From NCBI GenBank assembly GCA_051294375.1, contig CM119268.1, forward strand, positions 19,806,785 through 19,870,784: 64,000 nt of DNA, in the 5' to 3' direction. The DNA is from Paraspadella gotoi (Eukaryota > Chaetognatha). A program made the position numbers and the translations under genes. The notes beneath the pieces are model-generated. The model saw only the letters and a list, made by a program, of their open reading frames with translations. It had not been told where the DNA came from and searched no databases. Positions 56,831 to 64,000 of this stretch are shown piece after piece (the stretch's first letter is position 1; every line of letters starts with the position of its first letter).

Positions 56831-57702
56831 TAGAAATATGCTGTCATTTGCCAAACCAGTTTATTTCATTGATTTAAAAATTAGTTGAGCTGAAATACTG
56901 AAAAATATTTATGTGTATAAAATTTATCGGTTTGACAATGAGTGGAGAAAGTTGCTGTAAAATTGAGTTTCATTTTTCTAACTCACTGTTTTTAAATTTC
57001 AATTTTTTTTTTTTGAATAGTAATCCTTTCTTTTTTTGTTGTTACTATTAATTAGAGAATTGACAAAGTTTTTGTTTGCAACGAATTTTTTATAGTTGAA
57101 CAGACATTTTCGACTTGTTTTACAATTCTCTTCATACAGCGTTTTGACAGAATGGTTTAAAATTGGTGCATAAGAAGAGATAGAGAGAGAGAAAAATAGG
57201 GTAAAAGTTTTTCCAACAAAGTGGTGAGACAGAATAGTGGTCAGATGAGAGGACAGGTCAAGCTGAGGACAGATTGAATAAGTGTGAAAAGAAGTTGAAA
57301 CTTTGAGAAGAGAGAGAGAGAGAGAACAGGGGATAAGATTAAATAATAAATGATACATTGTGCAATGTACAACAAAGATAAAATGGTTTGAAACTAAAAT
57401 TAGTAAAATTTTAACAATTGTCAGTGGATAAATAGTTAAGGATAGAAACGTGCGAAAAATGAAATGAATTTGTTGAAAAATGAAATATGAGAATTTTGTA
57501 GTTGCTTAAGAAAATGATTAAATGAATTAAGAGTAAGAAAGAGCTAAAAATGAGCTGGCCCCCCTTGGTTTATGCACAATGAAGGGACTGGACGCATGCG
57601 TCATTGGCGCGTCATGGGCTGAGAGGCAGAGTGGCGACTGAACCGGTAAATTCTGCACCGGGATTGTACCAGGCGGAAAAAATTTTACCAAGTCGCCAGC
57701 TC

Positions 57703-58196
57703 TCATGCTCTCCTCTGACCTGATACGCCCTGCCGGCTGCTCCTCTTCTCGCCTGCTGGCGAGGCGGGCGATTGGTCTATTTTTTCCGCTTTTGCGACAG
57801 GATGATAGACTCCTCTCCTCCTCCTGAAGCCGTCTGTCTTTGGGCCGCCGCTCAGTCCACAGAGAGAGGGACTGAGTTGCTGCATTTGAAGAGTTGGCAT
57901 CGTTTGCCCATTGCCTGCGTAAGGGTCTCTGCCGTTGTCACTGTTGCAGTGGAGACGGGGAACATCATTGTGGCGGGCATGGTGGCGGGCCCGCAAGGGC
58001 CTCCCACCACGCTTTGATTAAGCGAATCATAGCTTGAGGGAGGTTGAATGTCTCCATCCACGGTTTCAAAGAGGGCTCAGGGCTTTGATGTAGGACTGCC
58101 TTTCTAATACCTCTTGAGAACAGTTTGGTGGTCTATGGGACAGCACGAGACAGTCTGAATCTCCTGGAACAAATGGCCTGTTTCTGCTGAATGCCC
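57703..58196 (-). pseudogene. Penelope-like C-terminal tail and 3' region
   Basis: Continues after the GIY-YIG domain. Frame-shifted remnants correspond to the tail seen in PLE-A, followed by a Pro/Ser-rich low-complexity part. Several frame breaks. Confidence 0.5.
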
Positions 58197-58418
58197 TCAG
58201 CTATTGCGGACAAGTAGTGACCTCTGGCGTCGACGTAAGGCTTCTTTATGGTGTGCTGGATAATCATCTGTAAGAGATTTGCCTGTCTCGCCCACGTATG
58301 ATCGTGCTGTGGCAGGCTTGGTTACCCGCCCCTGAACAGGCAGCCCATAGACGGCTCCTGATGTTTTCGGTCTGGGATTTTTATCTTTATACGAGTTGTC
58401 AACCCTCAAAATGCTCAT
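58197..58418 (-). pseudogene. GIY-YIG endonuclease remnant of a Penelope-like element
   Basis: The minus-strand frame contains SGAVYGLPV (GIY-like) and, about 20 residues later, SYVGETGKSL (YIG-like), then HHKEALRRRQ. Penelope-like elements carry this single-strand-nicking endonuclease C-terminal to their RT for target-primed insertion. The Cys residues found between the two motifs in many relatives are not visible here. The frame is lost at 58197. Upstream, 58420-58640 has remnants of the RT-endonuclease connection (HLSLPTHQGS, RVLAKQGD). Confidence 0.7.
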
Positions 58419-58856
58419 GTAGGGAGCCGGAGGCCGTCACTGAAGTGGAGATCCCCCTGCTTTGCTAGCACCCGCACCAATGATTCAGTGCTCCCCTGGT
58501 GCGTAGGGAGGGACAAGTGCCCCACGTTCCTTGGGCGTTTTCTGCTTATCTTCACTTGCGCTTTGGTGGGCGCGGTCGGCTCTTCAGCAGCAAGCTTCCC
58601 GTTCCGCCTCCTGGGGGGTGAGGGAGAACCTGCGGTCAGCGGTTACTTGGACAGCCCCTGTTGGCCACTTTTTCACAACTAATTCAATCTGTCCTCACCT
58701 TGACCTGTCCTCTCATCTTGACCACTATTCTGTCTCACCACTTTGTTGGAAAACTTTTACCTATCTCTCATACTACATCTCAATCTCTCATTATCTCTTC
58801 CTCTCTTCTCTCTCTCTCTTACTTATGCACAAATTTTAAACCATTCTGTCAAAACG

Positions 58857-58895
58857 CTGATTTGAAGACTTGTAAAAACAAGTCGAAAACATGTC
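58857..58895 (+). ncRNA. Hammerhead-like motif, alternative helix II
   Basis: CTGATTTGA (two extra T), perfect stem GACTTG/CAAGTC with a TAAAAA-type loop, then GAAAACATGTC. The stem differs by base-pair replacement from the GGCTC/GAGCC stem of PLE-A. The extra bases fit the indel noise of this region. Confidence 0.5.
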
Positions 58896-58960
58896 TGTCT
58901 AAGCTATAAATAAAATTGATCGTTTGCAAACAAAAACTTTGTTCAATTCTTCTAAATTTT

Positions 58961-60805
58961 TTTTATATTTATAGCACTTTTTTTAAACAACAGTATTTAT
59001 TAAAATTCATTAAACAATATTAATATCCTCAGAAACCCTTAAAATTGAAAAATATGAAGAGAATGATATACTTACGAAAGCTTTAACATTCGTCCGTTCT
59101 ATACGGCCAGACATTTTTTATCTTAAAACGGGGGCGCAGAAGTTTTTTCAATTTTTTGTGCGACGGCGTTTTTAAAGTAAAAATTATTTAGAGAATTTTT
59201 TGTTAAAATAACCGAACGTTTTTTGTTAACGGGTTTAATTTTTTAAATGAATTATTATAATTGTTTATATTATATTTTTCATTTTTTATATAAATTAAAC
59301 TCCGTCGGGAGCGCGAGCCTTTCTTGGCTCTTTTTCGGGTATTTTTTCTCTAAAGTTAACAGGCCCCCGCGCCTGAAAGGACTAGGCCTATTTTTTACTT
59401 TAATTCGATGGCGCTCAGGCTTTTCTAAAAGGCTTTTTTCTTTTCTGTGAGCTGAAAAGCTCGTCTTCCGTTTTTATAGATTAACTATTTTTCCATTTAA
59501 TTAATAGTTATTTTTATTTCGTTTATTTCCCTGTTTTTCTGGTTTTATTTAAATTCGAATGAAAATTCGGATTCTCCTGTGGCGGAAGTAAAGGGTTGGG
59601 ACTTCGAAATACGGATTCGATTTCCTGTAAAACGCGGCGAAAAACGTTATTTATTAATCATTTTCTTTCAGTCGCGTTCACTCAGATTTCCTATTTTTTC
59701 TGCACTTAGCAAATCTTTTTCATGGGAGTGCCCCGTTTAAAAAGCCGTATTTATTTTTATTTCAATGTTTTATATATAACACCAACATGATTAATTGAAT
59801 GATTGATTGATCAATTAAATAAATTCATATCGGCCTGTTAGTTTTTTAGGTTATTTTTTAGGTCACTGACCAGGCATAAACCAACAACGACGTTGGAGAT
59901 GGACGACAATTGATAACATCTGACATTGTTTAATTGACTGATTTAATTGATTGATTAATTAATTTAAATTTGGTTCTTTTAATAATTTATTTATAAATAA
60001 ATTTATTAATTAATTGATTGATTAATAAAAAAATTGAACATTAATTTTTTGATTGATTAGTTAATTGATTGATTAATTAATTGAAAAATTAATGCAGCTT
60101 GTATTTATATTTAATAAAAAAGCAAAAAACAAATAGGGAAACAGGTTTATTGTTTTTTTTCATTTAAACTCATTTCCACTCAAACGATTCTTTCAATCTT
60201 ACAAATCTTACAATTTTTCATAGTAAATATTTTACTTGTTATTTGTTAACAAAAAAGAATGTTTAAAATTATTCTACCAATGAATTACATGTCTAAATAT
60301 TTACAAATGTAAACTTTTAAAGGAAGCGATGTGCACTCGAAACCGAAAGCGATCCGGGCTAAAAAAGTAGGGATTGCACCCGAAAACTGGAGCGCGAGGG
60401 GTCTTGGAAGCGCCGGATTGGCAGCGGCGGAAAATCGATCGCTTCCACATCTCTGGAAGAAATTTTACATTAAATTGTAACAACTCGTCGACATCGTGAA
60501 GAAAACCGCGAAGTTCTTCCCGAAGAGTTTCTTGGATCGAATATTCGGTCAGAGGACAGGAAATCAAATCAATTGTTGCGATTAAGATTTGAATTCAGTT
60601 TTTCACGAGATGAACTTGTGACGTCGGTATCTTTGCTAAGGAAGAAGTTTTAGATTTTGACTTTGCGTCCATTTAGGTTTAAATTTGTTAGGAAGAAAAT
60701 AATTTGTTTTTATTTTTTGAACGTGGAATCCGCAAAGCGGTTTTAAGTTTCTAATGTATTTAAACTTTCTATGCCTTTTGGGTCCCGCGTTCGAGGCGTC
60801 GCCCG
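58961..60805. repeat. Left arm of the large palindrome
   Basis: AT-rich DNA with ATTGATTGATTAATTA runs, parts of R1-type sequence (59780-60460, cf. 1800-2275) and the GC-rich module at 60318-60457. Its reverse complement, with indels, runs from 60968 to about 63530. No supported gene. Confidence 0.8.
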
Positions 60806-60830
60806 NNNNNNNNNNNNNNNNNNNNNNNNN
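60806..60830. other. Assembly gap, 25 Ns
   Basis: Exactly 25 Ns at the centre of the palindrome. Confidence 0.95.
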
Positions 60831-60967
60831 TTTGATAACGTTTTCATTCACGATCGAATCCTCGTAAACCGTCGCCGTTAAGAATTTAAGTTTCCTACGG
60901 GTTTTTTGATAATGCAAAAATAATAAAATAATAGATATCGCAAAACTCAAGTTGTAAGCTAATTTAA
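60831..60967. other. Unique spacer at the palindrome centre
   Basis: About 137 bp not shared with the left arm as assembled. Nothing recognised. Confidence 0.5.
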
Positions 60968-63530
60968 ACGGCGACGCCTCGAACGCGGGACCCAAATAGG
61001 CATAGAAAGTTTAAATACATTAGGAACTTTAAAAACGCTTTGGCGGATTCCAACGTTCACAAAAATAAAAACAAATTATTTTCTTCCTAACAGATTTAAA
61101 CCTAAAATGGACGCAGGCAAAGTCAAAAATCCTAAAACTTCTTCCTGAGCAAAAGATTACCCTGACCGTCACAAGTTTTCATCTCGTGAAAAACTGAAGT
61201 CCAAATCTTAATCGCAACAATTGGATTTGAATTTCCTGTCTCTGACCAAAATAGTTCGATCCAAGAAACTCTTCGGGAAGAACTTCGACAGGTTTCTTAC
61301 ACCGGATGATCGACGAGTTGTTTACAATTTAATGTAAAATTTCTTCCAGAGATGTGGGAAGCGATCGATTTCCGCCGCGTGCCAATGCCGGGCGCTTCCG
61401 AAGACCCCTCGCGCTCCAGTTTTCCGGGTGCAATCCTACTTTTTTAGCCCGGATGCGTTTCGGTTTCGAGTGCACAGTCGCTTCTCTTTAAAAGTTTACC
61501 ATTTGTAAAATATTTAGAAGCATGTAATCTATTGGTAGAATAATTTTAAACATTCTTTTTGGTTACAAATAACAAAGTAAAATATTTACTATGAAAAATT
61601 GTAAGATTTGTAAGATCTGAAAGAATCGTTTGAGTGGGAAATGATTTAAATGAAAAAAAACAATAAACCTGTTTCCCTATTTGTTTTTTGCTTTTTTATT
61701 AAATAATAAATACAAGCTGCATTAATTTTTCAATTAAAATTAATCAATCAATTAATAATCAATCAAAAATTAAATGTTCAATTTTTTTATTAATCAATCA
61801 ATTATTAATAAATTTATTTTAAAATAAATTATTAAAAGAACCAATAATAATTAATCAATCAATTAAATCATCAATTTAAACAATGTCCAGAGTTATCAAT
61901 TGTCGTCCATCTCCAACGTGTTGTTGGTTTATGCCTGGTCATGACCTAAAAATAACCTAAAAACTCAACAGGCCGATATGAATTTCATTTAATTGATCAA
62001 TCAATCATTCAATTAATCATGTTGGTGTTATATATAAAACATTGAATAAAAATAAAGTACGGCCTTTTTTAAAACGGGGCACTCCCATGAAAAAAGATTC
62101 TGCGAAGTGAGAAAAATAGGAAATCTGAGTGACGCGACGAAAGAAAATGATTAATAAATAACGTTTTTCTGCCGCGTTTTAAACAGGAAATCGAAATCCG
62201 TATTTCCGAAGTCCCAACGCCGTTTTTATTTACTTCCGCCAGGAAGAACCGAATTTTCATTCGAATTTTAAATAAAACCAGAAAAACATGGGAAATAAAC
62301 GAAATAAAATAACTAATTATGGTGGATCTAAAATCCACCAACCGTTCATCACAGCGCCATTGGTGCCGGAGGCAAGTCATTCGCCTCCCAACCCAAAGGT
62401 CCGGGTTCTAGCCGGTGGTCGCTGGCAGTTTAAGAGGGACCGGGGCGCTTAACCCGCCTGTAAACATGTGTTAGCATAGGCCCTGATCCGAAGCTCAGGG
62501 ACTGCTTATATTGAACGGTTTGTCACTAACACATATTCAATAATTACTGTCTCTCATTGGTGAGCCCGACTTCCCGAACACATCAGCACAACAACTTTCA
62601 GGCGACAAATGCCTCAACCTGGCGATGCACTTGTCCGCCACAACAGCATCAGGCGACATGCCTCACTTGGTGACGAACTTTCCACCAACAAGCAATTCAC
62701 TGAAGAGACGCAACAGACATCTTCCGTACCGGGAGGGGGGGATGTATGGGTGGGAACTAAAATCCACCAACCGTTCATTCAGCGGCCGATTGGTGCCGGA
62801 GGCCAAAGTCATTCGCCTCACCAAAACCAAAGGTCCGGGGTTCTAGCCGGTGGTCGTCTGCAATTAAGAGGGACGGGCGCTTACGCCGCCTGTAACGATG
62901 GGTTAGCTGATCGAAGCTCAGGGACTGCTTATAATTGAACGGTTCTTGTCCACTAACACATATCAAATAATTACTGTCTCTTCCTATTAATTAAATGGAA
63001 AAATAGTAATCTATAAAAACGGAAGACGAGCTTTTCCAGCTCACAGAAAAGAAAAAAAGCCTTTTAGAAAAGCCTGAGCGCCATCGAATTAAAGTAAAAA
63101 AATAGGCCTAAGTCCCTTATCAAGGCGCCGGGGGGCCTGTTAACTTTAGAGAAAAAAATACCCGAAAAAGAGCCAAGAAAGGCTCCGAAGCGCTCCCGAC
63201 GGAGTTTAATTTATATAAAAAATGAAAAATATAATATAACAATAATAATAATTCATTAAAAATTAAACCCAGTTATACAAAAACGTTCGTTATTTTTTAA
63301 CAAAAAATTCTCTAAATAATTTTTTACTTTAAAAACGCCGTCGTCCAAAAAAATTGAAAAAACTTCTGCGCCCCCGTTTTAAGATAAAAAATGGTCTGGC
63401 CGTATAGAACGGGACGAATTAAAGCCTCGTAAGTAAATATCATTCTCTTCATATTTGTTAAGGGCTTTTGAGACTATTAAATATCGTTAATATTTTGAAT
63501 AAATATCTTTGTTTAAAAAAGTGCTAAAAT
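60968..63530. repeat. Right arm of the large palindrome, error-rich
   Basis: Reverse complement of 58961-60800 with many small indels, interrupted by a TRIM at 62318-62983. The inverted GC-rich module is at 61347-61490. Confidence 0.8.
62318..62983 (+). mobile_element. Complete TRIM (copy 7), noisy
   Basis: LTRs at about 62318-62556 and 62745-62983, with primer-binding site TTGGTGAGCCCGAC after the first and a polypurine tract (GGGAGGGGGGGATG) before the second. The left arm of the palindrome has an uninterrupted site (around 59490), so this is an insertion in one arm only. Indel noise blurs the target duplication, which is compatible with CTAT. Confidence 0.82.
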
Positions 63531-63539
63531 TAAAAAAAA

Positions 63540-63680
63540 ATTAGAGGAATGGACAAAGTTTTTGTTTGCAACGAATTTTTTTATAGTTGAACAGACATTT
63601 TTTCGACTTGTTTTAACGTCTTCCATAACAGCGTTTTGAACAGACATGGTTTAACATTTTGCATAAGAAGAGAGAGAGAT

Positions 63681-63717
<37 letters not shown>

Positions 63718-63925
63718 ATAGGGTAAAAGTTTCCAACAAAGTGTGAGCAGAATAGTGGTCAGATGAGAGGACAGTCAAGGTGAAGGAACAGATTGAATTA
63801 GTTGTGAAGTGGCCAACCAGGGGCTGTCCAAGTAAACTCGACTGACGCAGGTTCTCCTCCACGCCCCCAGGAAAGCGAACGCGGGAGCTGCTGCTGAAGA
63901 GCCGGGGCGAAAGCCAGAATAAAGA
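63540..63925. mobile_element. Penelope-like element end (PLE-E)
   Basis: Noisy copy of 49405-49738: damaged hammerhead-like motif on the minus strand (about 63593-63640), GA tract, TTTCCAACAAAGTG, then PLE internal sequence (GTGGCCAACCAGG). It is also the reverse complement of 58560-58960, extending the palindrome. The last 75 bases are unassigned. Confidence 0.6.
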
Positions 63926-64000
63926 TAACATTGACCTTAAAAAAGACTGTCACTCAAAAAGACCGAGAGAGAAAGATAGGCGAGGCATAATATTTCTACA

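Larger units (their letters stand above)
49764..57320. repeat. 7-kb repeat R3, second copy, error-rich
   Basis: The same series as 42660-49738 with frequent single-base indels, especially in homopolymers (for example CCGTCCGTCC runs interrupted). This is the profile of an unpolished long read. Open frames in it should not be annotated. Corresponding parts: tandem repeat about 50330-50615, PLE about 51010-52620, minisatellite 52630-53290, TIR element 53383-56511. Confidence 0.85.
57000..58960 (-). mobile_element. Penelope-like element fragment (PLE-C) with endonuclease
   Basis: Inverted arms at about 57040-57420 and 58660-58960 (GA on the left, CT on the right, with TTTTCCAACAAAGTGGTGAG and its complement). 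Hammerhead-like motifs sit in both: 57103-57139 minus, noisy; 58857-58895 plus, helix II GACTTG/CAAGTC. Between them the minus strand encodes the connection region, a GIY-YIG domain and the C-terminal tail. The RT core is absent. Confidence 0.75.

Overview
This is AT-rich, repeat-dominated DNA from an invertebrate animal, most likely an arthropod (inference). It has a spliced animal-type tyrosine kinase fragment, several retroelement classes typical of metazoans, long AT-rich spacers and GA/CT microsatellites. There are no operons and no bacterial signals. I could not name the species.

Layout. 1-13 kb: two large direct duplications (about 2.27 kb at 1072-3341 and 4711-6986; about 3.0 kb at 6989-9986 and 9988-12985). 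They contain hammerhead-like Penelope-element ends and copies of a miniature LTR retrotransposon (TRIM). 13.6-17.4 kb: a GC-rich, frameshifted Ty3/gypsy element on the minus strand with a 3' LTR but no 5' LTR. 17.4-20.4 kb: a complete TRIM with a 4-bp target duplication, plus other repeats. 20.4-30 kb: an LTR retrotransposon with gag, protease, RT, RNase H, integrase and a third env-like frame with a C-terminal membrane segment. 30-38.8 kb: a scrambled, insertion-riddled second copy of that element, ending in an LTR end and the matching target duplication ATATC; I read this as largely an assembly product. 39.0-39.9 kb: two exons of a Syk/ZAP-70/Shark-family tyrosine kinase, the only confident host gene. 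41-42 kb: a GA microsatellite, a GC-rich patch and a possible BED-finger remnant. 42.7-49.7 kb and its error-rich copy 49.8-57.3 kb: Penelope-like element (PLE) ends with hammerhead-like motifs, minisatellites, and a terminal-inverted-repeat element whose tips are themselves hairpins. There is also the C-terminus of a conserved but unnamed protein family. 57-64 kb: a PLE fragment with a GIY-YIG endonuclease remnant, and a >2 kb palindrome centred on a gap, with a TRIM inserted in one arm.

How the parts relate. Nothing here looks like a working multi-gene system. The window is a record of mobile elements inserting into one another near a kinase gene. The two most interesting biological signals are the family of hammerhead-ribozyme-like motifs, whose helix II pairs by different bases in different copies, and the TRIM family.

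Quality caution. Four gaps are exactly 25 Ns and lie in or beside duplicated or inverted sequence. Copies to the right of three of them carry many small indels, and the 30-38.8 kb stretch carries large random-looking insertions. Many duplications here may reflect long-read gap filling rather than the genome.
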